From NCBI GenBank assembly GCA_030599175.1, contig JAUVON010000136.1, positions 1 to 7,219 on the forward strand: DNA of 7,219 nucleotides. The letters are read 5' to 3'. A model generated the notes under the pieces. That model was not told where the DNA came from. It worked only from the letters and a program-made list of their open reading frames with translations, and did not search any database. This stretch comes from Desulfobulbaceae bacterium (GTDB taxonomy: Bacteria; Desulfobacterota; Desulfobulbia; Desulfobulbales; Desulfocapsaceae). The position numbers and the translations under genes were made by a program. Below, one piece after another: positions 1 to 5,755 of this stretch; the stretch's first letter is position 1; the number at the start of each line of letters is the position of its first letter.

Positions 1-24
1 AAAAAACAGCAGACTGGAGGCATT

Positions 25-672
25 ATGAAGAGACTGATTGTTCTTATTTGTGTTTTGGGAGGCTTACTATCCTCCGGTTTGGCCCTTGGTGCCGGTGAGT
101 TTTCCTGGCCTATGCTTGTTGCTCCTACCGCAGGTTCAGACCAGGTCCAGAACCGGATTAAAACTGAGAGCCTTGATGGATGCTGGGCATTCAAATACAC
201 AATAGCCAGCGAATGGACAACCAACTTCTGTCTCAATAAATCAACGATTGAAGAGTATGAGACTGATGTTTTCTCTATTGACGGATTAGACGAATACGGA
301 AACATTGCAGTTGGCAGTTATTACTCTGAAGGAGGTTTATATTTTGTTATGGTAACCGGGTCACTCTTTTGGGATTTTTTCACTTTTGACTTCACATCAC
401 CTGCCACAGTACAAGGCTGTTATTACATATTTGACCCTGCTGATGATTCACTAAGTACTTGTTTTGATATGACCGGCAATAGAACAAGCAAGACCGTAAC
501 AGAAAAATCAGCCCCGACCGACAAGGAACATTCTAACCTTCTAAAACACAATGAAATAAACGAATTTCCTGGAGATAAAGCTAAATCGATAGTAGATCAA
601 AACGTATTAGGTGGGATCAGTGCACTAAAAGCATCAATTGATAAAATTCACTCGTCGGCAGATAACCAGTAA
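25..672 (+). CDS. Secreted protein of unknown function
   Basis: I do not recognise a named family. Residues 1-22 form a clear Sec signal peptide: basic MKR start, a hydrophobic core rich in Leu/Val/Gly, and cleavage near LALGA. Cys9 sits inside the hydrophobic core and is too early for a lipobox, so a lipoprotein is unlikely. The mature part is Trp/Tyr/Phe-rich and alternating, with segments around residues 51-70 and 117-150 (GCYYIFDP, CFDMTG) that look beta-rich. Four cysteines (C53, C69, C132, C146) could form two disulfides in the periplasm or outside. The last 60 residues are polar and probably flexible or helical. The ATG is preceded by a strong ribosome binding site (TGGAGG, about 6 bases upstream), which fixes the start. 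The gene converges on the serine protease gene; the gap is 64 bases. A small beta-barrel or lipocalin-like fold is possible but only a guess. Confidence 0.75.
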   Translation: MKRLIVLICVLGGLLSSGLALGAGEFSWPMLVAPTAGSDQVQNRIKTESLDGCWAFKYTIASEWTTNFCLNKSTIEEYETDVFSIDGLDEYGNIAVGSYYSEGGLYFVMVTGSLFWDFFTFDFTSPATVQGCYYIFDPADDSLSTCFDMTGNRTSKTVTEKSAPTDKEHSNLLKHNEINEFPGDKAKSIVDQNVLGGISALKASIDKIHSSADNQ

Positions 673-736
673 ACTTGGGTGGGTCACACAAGATGGCGTC
701 GTAAAAAGTCCGCCGAGTTTATCACACAGGTTCAGT

Positions 737-1678
737 TCAGTTTTCCTGACTGTTGTCCGCATCATTCAATAAAAGCAGGAACAATGCCGATGGCACCACT
801 ATGGGTTTTGGCGGTATCGGTTCTGGCTGCGGCTGCGGCGCAAACGATGCACCAGGGACATGCTGCCTGATAAACACTACCGCTTCAGAACTCCTCGCAT
901 TAACACCATAAAACCCCGGTTGGGCGCATCCCTGCCCCCAGCTTACCACTCCTGCATGTACCCATTCTCCGTCAATCCGAACCATCAGAGGCCCACCACT
1001 ATCACCATAGCAACTATCCTTGCCCCCTTCTGCATACCCGGCACAAATCATATTATCGGTTATTTCAGATGAATATGCTTCACTGCAGGTAGTGTTCGAT
1101 ATAATTGGAAGTTCTACCTGCTGAAGTCTTTCCGGATAGATGTCTCCATATGGAGAAGTAGAGCCCCAGCCGACTATGGTGGCAATTTTACCTGTTAGTG
1201 ATGCATCTACACCATCGAATGACAACCCTGAATAAATAGCAACAGGTTTTTCAGGAGCATCGACTGTTAATTCAAGGAGCGCAAAATCATAATTATTTTT
1301 ATAAGAATTGTATTCCGGGTGCTGAATTATTTGTTTCACACCAAGCTGGCTGCCAGTATCAGTTGACAAATCATGGACTCCAGACACAACATAAAAATCA
1401 GATATTGACTCCCCCTTTACACAGTGAGCTGCGGTCAACACCCACCTTGAACTTATAAGAACACCTCCACAATACTGCCCATCATAAACTGTAGGGGCGG
1501 CAGAATAAACTAAACCAACCATCCATGGCCATGCTCCCGGTTGTGCCTCATATCCGCCAACAATTTTGGTTGAAACACGACCACTGTCTTCAAAATCAGG
1601 TTCTTGAGCGTGTAAATTAGAGAAAGAAAAAATTCCTATAAAAAAGAAAAGACAGCAAAACACGAGTAACTTTTTCAC
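737..1678 (-). CDS. Trypsin-like serine protease (S1A family), secreted
   Basis: Secreted chymotrypsin-fold endopeptidase. Residues 1-25 are a signal peptide ending near LHAQ. A short propeptide precedes the activation site TK/IVGG (I39), the classical zymogen cleavage point. The catalytic triad is complete: H85 in TAAHC, D131 in NNYDFALL, S227 in GDSGGP. D221, six residues before the serine, is the S1-pocket Asp, which predicts cleavage after Lys/Arg. Cysteine pairs C70/C86, C198/C212 and C223/C251 match three conserved trypsin disulfides. After the catalytic domain (to about 277) comes a Pro/Gln-rich linker (281-295) and a short hydrophobic stretch VPSALFLLLL followed by an acidic tail. It lacks the Gly-Gly motif of the GlyGly-CTERM found on Vibrio proteases of this kind. 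The start codon is GTG, supported by GGAGGAG just upstream. Substrate is unknown. Activation would need a trypsin-like activity or autocatalysis. Confidence 0.95.
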   Translation of the reverse strand: MKKLLVFCCLFFFIGIFSFSNLHAQEPDFEDSGRVSTKIVGGYEAQPGAWPWMVGLVYSAAPTVYDGQYCGGVLISSRWVLTAAHCVKGESISDFYVVSGVHDLSTDTGSQLGVKQIIQHPEYNSYKNNYDFALLELTVDAPEKPVAIYSGLSFDGVDASLTGKIATIVGWGSTSPYGDIYPERLQQVELPIISNTTCSEAYSSEITDNMICAGYAEGGKDSCYGDSGGPLMVRIDGEWVHAGVVSWGQGCAQPGFYGVNARSSEAVVFIRQHVPGASFAPQPQPEPIPPKPIVVPSALFLLLLNDADNSQEN

Positions 1679-1722
1679 AACTCCTCCAGTTTCATTACAA
1701 ACTATATTCGTCTTTTCAATCT

Positions 1723-1740
1723 ATTATACTCACTATTATA
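1723..1740 (-). promoter_or_regulatory. Tandem -10-like boxes upstream of the protease gene
   Basis: On the minus strand two perfect TATAAT hexamers lie 12 bases apart (1735-1740 and 1723-1728), each inside the octamer TATAATAG. They sit 45-62 bases upstream of the GTG start of the protease gene, a suitable distance for a promoter. I see no good -35 hexamer at 16-18 bases from either, so use as promoters is inferred from the -10 boxes only. Confidence 0.4.
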
Positions 1741-1882
1741 AGAATATGGGGACTGATTTTTTAAACTCCCTTCAATTCCTGCCAATGGTTACATCCTTGC
1801 CTTCGACTGATACTTCATGCTAACTTATTCACTTACCCGAATAAATCGGAATTTTAGAATGCTTGGATAAGTATTGGCTATC

Positions 1883-3163
1883 ATGAAAATAAATTCAAAA
1901 GGATTTTCTGTTATTAGTTATCTGCTTACACATTTTTTCATTATGAGTGTGATGTTCACCAATGCAACCACGGCTGCGATTTTTTCAGTTAATTCAGGCT
2001 ACGATGTCAATGACTTAGAACCTGGAAACGGCCTCTGTGTAGCTTATCTGCTTATCAATCCTCCCTTTGTCCTCCCCTTTTGTACCCTTCGTGGCGCAAT
2101 AGAGGAAACCAATGCTCTACCGGGGAGAGATACCATTGTTCTTGGCTCCGGTACTTATCGTCTCAGTTTACCAGGCCCTGGTGAAAATCAAGCTGCCACA
2201 GGGGATCTGGACATTACGGATTCTTTACACATTATTGGTGCCGGCACAGACAAGACGTTTATTGATGGGAATAAACTTGATCGTGTCTTTGACATTTTGG
2301 GAGAGAATACAACCATTACCCTTTCATGGCTTACGATTACCAATGGCAACTTGCCTGCCGGACAACCTTATAGCCAAAAAGGGGGCGGTGGCGTAAGAAA
2401 TGAAGCGTCACTCTTTCTCAAAAATGTTGTCTTATCAAAAAATAGTGTCTCCGGTGCAAGCAGTGATGACATTGGTGGTGGGCTTCTGAACAGAGGAACC
2501 TGCTCTGTAACAGACAGTACGATTGATGATAATCATGCCTATAAAGGGGGCGGCATTTTTAATGACAGCCGGAGTAATATCCGGATTTTTTCAAGCACGG
2601 TTAGTGGTAATTCCAGCCAGGATGGTGCTGGTCTCATGAATCATGGTGCAGCGGACGTGATAAATTCGACATTAAGTAAAAATAGTTCATGGGGAGGACT
2701 TTCCTCAGGCAGTGCCGTATACAATAAGAACCAGCTGCAACTCATTCATTGCACCATCGCTGAAAATTCTGCCGACCGCGGAGGTGGTATCCGTAACGAT
2801 GGTGGCACTGTTTCCATGGTCAATACTCTTATAGCAAATAACCGGGGCGGCAACTGCTATTCTCCAGATGAGATTATTTCTGAAGGACACAACCTTGATA
2901 GCGACAATAGTTGCGGGTTAACCTCACTTGATCTAAAAAACATCGACCCACAGCTCGGTTTACTGCAAGATAATGGCGGTTACACCCAAACCTATGGACT
3001 GAAGCCGGGAAGCCCGGCAATTGATGCGGGCAGATCCTTGCCTAATATCAGTACTGACCAGCGGGGCACTCCCCGTCCCCAAAGAGAATCACCTGATATT
3101 GGTTCCTTTGAAGCAAAAAATATTTCTATAGTACCTTTTATAGCACCACTCTTATTCAATTAG
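1883..3163 (+). CDS. Right-handed beta-helix protein, CSLREA / choice-of-anchor Q type
   Basis: Predicted exported surface protein of 426 residues. A hydrophobic N-terminal segment (about residues 8-32) acts as signal peptide. Residues 33-80 match the CSLREA pattern: FSVNSGYDVND, then CTLRGAIEETNA, followed by the DTIVL/GTYRL strand. Residues 107-330 are repeated short beta-strand rungs with motifs such as GGGVRN, GGGLLNRG, GGGIFND, GAGLMNHG and GGGIRNDGG, typical of a parallel beta-helix. Residues 355-410 are the choice-of-anchor Q signature (LQDNGGYTQTYGLKPGSPAIDAG, given here as NGGYTQTYGL and PGSPAIDAG, then TDQRGTPRP and PDIGSFE). The last residues IVPFIAPLLFN form a hydrophobic tail resembling that of the neighbouring protease. 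I chose the ATG at 1883; a TTG at 1874 would add three residues. No strong ribosome binding site is seen for either. Role is probably binding or surface structure; no catalytic residues can be assigned. Confidence 0.9.
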   Translation: MKINSKGFSVISYLLTHFFIMSVMFTNATTAAIFSVNSGYDVNDLEPGNGLCVAYLLINPPFVLPFCTLRGAIEETNALPGRDTIVLGSGTYRLSLPGPGENQAATGDLDITDSLHIIGAGTDKTFIDGNKLDRVFDILGENTTITLSWLTITNGNLPAGQPYSQKGGGGVRNEASLFLKNVVLSKNSVSGASSDDIGGGLLNRGTCSVTDSTIDDNHAYKGGGIFNDSRSNIRIFSSTVSGNSSQDGAGLMNHGAADVINSTLSKNSSWGGLSSGSAVYNKNQLQLIHCTIAENSADRGGGIRNDGGTVSMVNTLIANNRGGNCYSPDEIISEGHNLDSDNSCGLTSLDLKNIDPQLGLLQDNGGYTQTYGLKPGSPAIDAGRSLPNISTDQRGTPRPQRESPDIGSFEAKNISIVPFIAPLLFN

Positions 3164-3195
3164 CTGGCATCTCCTCCAGGAGACTGTCCGAGAAT

Positions 3196-3214
3196 AAGCC
3201 AGATAATGGCTTTT
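3196..3214. terminator. Possible weak hairpin terminator between beta-helix gene and selC
   Basis: AAGCCA (3196-3201) pairs with TGGCTT (3207-3212) across the loop GATAA, followed on the plus strand by only TT before a G. It lies 33 bases after the stop of the beta-helix gene and about 30 bases past the 3' end of selC on the other strand, so it could serve either transcript. The stem is only six pairs and the U tract is poor. Confidence 0.35.
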
Positions 3215-3243
3215 GGATAACGGGGGGAACAACTTGAAATAAC

Positions 3244-3341
3244 TGGCGGAAGTGCATGGGAATCGAACCCACCTAGCGAGCTATTAACCCGCTACACCGG
3301 ATTTGAAGTCCGGGAGGGCCACCAGTGCCCTATCCACTTCC
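3244..3341 (-). tRNA. selC: tRNA-Sec (anticodon UCA)
   Basis: The minus strand gives a 98-base tRNA including an encoded CCA. It starts GGAAGTGG and ends CACTTCCGCCA, so G73 is the discriminator, as in other bacterial tRNA-Sec. The anticodon arm CCGGA-CTTCAAA-TCCGG places UCA in the loop. The variable arm is long: TAGCGGG pairs with CTCGCTA (seven pairs, one G-U) around a seven-base loop. The T arm reads GTGGG-TTCGATT-CCCAT and the D stem AGGGC/GCCCT. The acceptor has seven standard pairs; the eighth position reads G opposite G instead of a normal pair. The product is charged with serine, converted to selenocysteine by SelA and delivered by SelB to UGA codons with a SECIS hairpin. None of those partner genes lies in the window, and no open reading frame here shows a convincing in-frame UGA extension. 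Confidence 0.97.
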
Positions 3342-3369
3342 CCTGATTTTTTCTCCGAAAAAGATACCC

Positions 3370-3397
3370 AATATACTAATAAGTGTTGACCTTGAAA
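3370..3397 (-). promoter_or_regulatory. Candidate selC promoter
   Basis: On the minus strand TATATT (3370-3375) lies 29 bases before the first base of selC, with TTTCAA (3392-3397) 16 bases further upstream. The -10 is good, the -35 is weak. The region overlaps a stronger promoter on the opposite strand. Confidence 0.3.
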
Positions 3398-3415
3398 ACA
3401 ACTTTTTATTATACT
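3386..3415 (+). promoter_or_regulatory. Sigma-70-like promoter, plus strand
   Basis: TTGACC (3386-3391, five of six matches to consensus) and TATACT (3410-3415, five of six) are separated by 18 bases. Transcription would begin near 3422 and run toward the small H-x3-C-x2-C protein gene, leaving a leader of about 210 bases before its first ATG. The rest of 3342-3631 holds no open reading frame I can support and no tRNA or clear terminator. Confidence 0.5.
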
Positions 3416-3631
3416 GTGGTGTTTAGTGCCTTACTCCATAAAAGCTATAATTAAAAACAAGAGAATCTGAACTACTATTAAACTCGACTGTTAAGGCCGG
3501 CAACAAGGCACTTATCCAGTGACTCTAAAACAATTTCCGAATTGTCGGGTTAGTTGGTTTTACTGCCAGGCATACGATTCTTTTGCCAGCTTCAATAAAT
3601 AATTTTATACAACCTCGAGTAACACAAAAAT

Positions 3632-4000
3632 ATGCAGTGTGAAAGATTAGTCACAATGATTAAGTCATGGTATCTCCATGTGCGAGATGAAACCATGGCA
3701 CCTGCCCGCATGGTCTCCTTCATGGAACAACATGCTGAAAGATGCGAAATTTGCCTCCAGGATCCCGATCTCAAGGAAGAAATCGCAAAAATAACCGAAC
3801 TTGTACTTCCTGAGTCCAAAATCCCCAAGGCAGTCCGCCAAAAAACTGAACAAGCGGCACAAGAGAACGACAAAATTGAAGAAGTGACAAGTGACGAAAA
3901 TAACAGTGAAGATAGTGAGGAAACAAAAGAGGATGACAAGGATTTAAATTCCAATGATGATCCGGAATTGGTCAATCCCCCCCAGGACACACAGCAGTAG
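3632..4000 (+). CDS. Small acidic protein with zinc-finger-like H-x3-C-x2-C motif
   Basis: A 122-residue protein, no signal peptide or membrane segment, probably cytoplasmic. Residues 9-70 look like the conserved part: MIKSWYLHV, DETMAPARM, then H34-AER-C38-EI-C41, followed by a helical stretch and LPESKIPKAVRQ. H-x3-C-x2-C with preceding helix is the spacing of the zinc-binding anti-sigma (ZAS) domain, so metal binding is plausible. Unlike most ZAS anti-sigma factors it has no transmembrane helix and no sigma factor gene nearby. Residues 72-122 are a low-complexity acidic tail rich in Glu, Asp, Asn and Ser, likely disordered. The second ATG at 3656 (Met9) may be the true start because recognisable conservation seems to begin there; neither start has a good ribosome binding site. 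It converges on the acyltransferase gene. Similar proteins of unknown function seem familiar from Desulfobacterota, but I cannot name the family. Confidence 0.8.
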   Translation: MQCERLVTMIKSWYLHVRDETMAPARMVSFMEQHAERCEICLQDPDLKEEIAKITELVLPESKIPKAVRQKTEQAAQENDKIEEVTSDENNSEDSEETKEDDKDLNSNDDPELVNPPQDTQQ

Positions 4001-4013
4001 ACAGAATTCAACC

Positions 4014-4042
4014 AACCCTGGCAGAATTTTTATTGCAGGGTT
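4014..4042. terminator. Hairpin between convergent genes
   Basis: AACCCTG (4014-4020) pairs with CAGGGTT (4036-4042) around a 15-base loop, extendable by C-G and A-T pairs with a bulged G. It lies in the 59-base gap between the stops of two convergent genes, the usual place for a shared terminator. No U tract follows on either strand, so intrinsic termination is uncertain. Confidence 0.4.
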
Positions 4043-4059
4043 CCGCCGAAAATACAACT

Positions 4060-4839
4060 TCAATCCTCCCAATCTTCTAATTTCCCCACAATAAAGTCAT
4101 TGATTGCCTGTTGTTCTTCGTTGCCCTTACCACTTACCTCCATAGGTTCGCCAAAAGAGAAATAGGCGGTCTTCGTTGTATCTATTTTGCCAAAATCTTT
4201 TATCATAGTGCCATTTTGCCAACCATCTGTCTTCAATGCCAGCGGAATAACAGAAACCTCCGCTTTTCTGGCCAGTTTCACGCCAATAGAACTCATCTGT
4301 TTTGGATCAAACGTGTGAGACCTGGTAGTCTGGGGAAACACAATAACTGAAAGTCCTCGGCCAAGCCTCTCCTTGCCTTCCGTCATAACAACTTTTAGAT
4401 CTTGTCTCGGATTCGTCCTCCCCACTGCAACCGGATCACGTGAGCGCATCACATGCTTAAAAACCGGATAGTTAAGCAGACTCTCCTTTATCACAAACGT
4501 TACATCCAAGAATGGTTGAATGATAGCAGGCAGAAGCAATGTCTCCATCATACTCATATGGTTGCCGATTATGATTGCAGGACGGTTGTGGTTCTTAACA
4601 TGATCAATCCCCGTGATCTCAAGCCGGACACCAATTTTTTCAATTTCCTGCAATACCTCATAACTGCTTCTTCCCCAGTCAGTTCCATCATACGTCCCTC
4701 GTTTTACCTTCCCGGCGGCTTGGGCAACAATGAAAAACACACGACAATAGAATGAAGTGGATGGAAAAATCTTATTTGACCAGGATGACTGTCTCTCAGG
4801 ACTCGAATAAGCCGAATTGTGGTATTGTAATATGTGCAT
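4060..4839 (-). CDS. Lysophospholipid / 1-acylglycerol-3-phosphate acyltransferase family (PlsC-like)
   Basis: Predicted membrane-associated acyltransferase moving an acyl chain onto a lysophospholipid-like acceptor; 259 residues, usual length for the family. Motif I is at 93-99, reading NHMSMME: the catalytic His is present but the acidic residue is Glu99 where most members have Asp (NHx4D). Motif III (acceptor binding) reads FPQTTRS at 168-174 instead of FPEGTRS. VIPLAL at 197-202 is the usual last conserved strand. The segment from 23 to 41 is hydrophobic/aromatic and may bind the membrane; no signal peptide. These variants recur together in a sub-family I associate with Deltaproteobacteria, so the enzyme is probably active, but its acyl acceptor is uncertain. 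The ATG at 4839 is chosen because family members begin with a similar YHxxxYxSPE-like stretch; no strong ribosome binding site is visible. The upstream minus-strand gene ends 67 bases away. Confidence 0.9.
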   Translation of the reverse strand: MHILQYHNSAYSSPERQSSWSNKIFPSTSFYCRVFFIVAQAAGKVKRGTYDGTDWGRSSYEVLQEIEKIGVRLEITGIDHVKNHNRPAIIIGNHMSMMETLLLPAIIQPFLDVTFVIKESLLNYPVFKHVMRSRDPVAVGRTNPRQDLKVVMTEGKERLGRGLSVIVFPQTTRSHTFDPKQMSSIGVKLARKAEVSVIPLALKTDGWQNGTMIKDFGKIDTTKTAYFSFGEPMEVSGKGNEEQQAINDFIVGKLEDWED

Positions 4840-4858
4840 AATAGCAAAAATATATTCT

Positions 4859-4874
4859 ACAGGCAGCTACCTGT
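4859..4874. promoter_or_regulatory. Near-perfect palindrome upstream of the acyltransferase gene
   Basis: The 16-base element ACAGGCAGCTACCTGT is an inverted repeat with a single mismatched pair, centred 27 bases upstream of the acyltransferase ATG. On the minus strand a TATGAT -10-like hexamer lies farther upstream, so this element would sit just after a transcription start. An operator for a dimeric regulator is a reasonable guess. Confidence 0.3.
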
Positions 4875-4906
4875 TCTTCTACAACTATAGAACATCATAG
4901 TGGTAA

Positions 4907-5473
4907 CTAGCCACCAAGGGAGCAAGTCTCAATGTAAGCTGTATTGACACCCATGAAATTATTGGGGAGCGGAATCTTTTTTTTCACCCATTTATCCTGT
5001 TGTCTGATGACCTCGTGTAAAACAACATCACTTAAAGGGATATATTTCTGTACTGATTTCCCCTTAAACAGCCCGTAAAAGGATCCTTTGATATCAAAAA
5101 AGGAATTAACCCTCACCTTTGTTACCAGATGGATTGCTTTTTTCTCTTCCTGGGTTTTTTTCTTCAGTACATCTGCCCTTATCTTCTCCTCCGTATTCCC
5201 CAACTCAATAAAATTATCATAGAAAAAAATGATATTGGGCTGCCTTATCTGAACTCGATCAAACTTCTGAAACTCACGGATGCCATCAATAGAGATGGTG
5301 ACGTTAAACATCAACAAGGCATCATTAAAGCTTTTCTCCGCGGGATCTTTCCAAAAAAAGTTGGCACTGTTAAATATATCGGTTGTCCGTAAGGTGGCGT
5401 TGGGGATATGTATCTCCCCTGAATATTCCTTACCCGGAGTAAATACCCTGATTTCCCTGTTCGTTTCCTCCAT
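4907..5473 (-). CDS. Conserved-looking cytoplasmic protein of unknown function
   Basis: Not firmly recognised. From the ATG at 5473 the product is 188 residues, without signal peptide or membrane helix. Residues 8-62 (IRVFTPGKEYSG, IHIPNATLRTTDIFN, then DALLMFNVTISI) recall the small beta-rich DUF6812 pattern 'G-x-IHLP-x-R-x-x-D-x-LN'; this is a tentative resemblance. A second, similar run lies at 127-155 (IKGSFYG, KYIPLSDVVLHEV), suggesting an internal duplication. Residues 94-118 are highly charged (Lys/Glu) and probably a helical linker. Reading can be extended upstream to a TTG at 5581, but the ATG has AAGGGG five bases away and the extension overlaps a -10-like hexamer, so I reject it. 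The acyltransferase gene follows 67 bases downstream on the same strand, so the two may be co-transcribed. Confidence 0.75.
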   Translation of the reverse strand: MEETNREIRVFTPGKEYSGEIHIPNATLRTTDIFNSANFFWKDPAEKSFNDALLMFNVTISIDGIREFQKFDRVQIRQPNIIFFYDNFIELGNTEEKIRADVLKKKTQEEKKAIHLVTKVRVNSFFDIKGSFYGLFKGKSVQKYIPLSDVVLHEVIRQQDKWVKKKIPLPNNFMGVNTAYIETCSLGG

Positions 5474-5478
5474 ACCTG

Positions 5479-5484
5479 CCCCTT
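5479..5484 (-). promoter_or_regulatory. Ribosome binding site deciding the 5473 start
   Basis: On the minus strand AAGGGG precedes the ATG at 5473 with a five-base spacer. It favours the 188-residue product over a 224-residue one starting at a TTG without such a site. Confidence 0.55.
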
Positions 5485-5569
5485 CTGTGATTTTCCTTAT
5501 TAATGGAGCCCCAAGCAGCTCCCTGCATGTATAATAATACGGAAAAATAAGCGGAAAGGCAAATAATGT

Positions 5570-5593
5570 ATCATACCACAATTTTTCTGTTCT
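5570..5593 (-). promoter_or_regulatory. Candidate promoter -10 box of the 4907-5473 gene
   Basis: TATGAT (minus strand, 5570-5575) matches five of six -10 consensus bases and is preceded by TGTGG. A weak -35 candidate, CTGCAA, lies 18 bases upstream. Transcription would begin near 5563, leaving a leader of about 90 bases before the ATG at 5473. Confidence 0.35.
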
Positions 5594-5647
5594 TTGCAGT
5601 TATACAATAACGCTGATTACTGCTTTGCGGTTTATTCAGTTGGGCCA

Positions 5648-5670
5648 TTTCAATGGACTGCACATTGAAA
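5648..5670. repeat. Perfect inverted repeat in intergenic DNA
   Basis: TTTCAATG (5648-5655) and CATTGAAA (5663-5670) are exact inverted copies separated by seven bases. It lies in the 174-base gap downstream of the toxin-antitoxin operon and upstream of the 4907-5473 gene. No T tract follows on either strand, so it is more likely a protein-binding site or RNA hairpin than a terminator. I see no gene in 5582-5755. Confidence 0.4.
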
Positions 5671-5755
5671 ACACCCGTGGTCATGTTTTAAGCGTAAATG
5701 CTCCGTTTGATTTATTCCTGGAGATATAAGCAGGAGATGTCATTACTTGCTGATA

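Noticed and set aside
679..870. Plus-strand frame with an Ala-rich hydrophobic end
   Set aside because: It lies mostly antisense to the C-terminal coding region of the serine protease and has no ribosome binding site; its hydrophobic run is the complement of protease codons.
737..870. GlyGly-CTERM or PEP-CTERM sorting signal on the protease
   Set aside because: The tail lacks the Gly-Gly or Pro-Glu-Pro motif and has an acidic instead of a basic end after the hydrophobic stretch.
3244..3341. selC as the attachment site of an island in this window
   Set aside because: No integrase remnant or repeat of the selC 3' end is visible on either side; the only integrase scrap is at tRNA-Met.
3592..4011. 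Minus-strand Ser-rich frame opposite the zinc-motif protein
   Set aside because: Its Ser/Leu-rich low complexity is the antisense of the Glu/Asp-rich tail; no start signal.
5474..5581. N-terminal extension of the unknown protein to a TTG at 5581
   Set aside because: No ribosome binding site at the TTG, the extension overlaps a -10-like TATGAT, and the internal ATG at 5473 has AAGGGG at good spacing.
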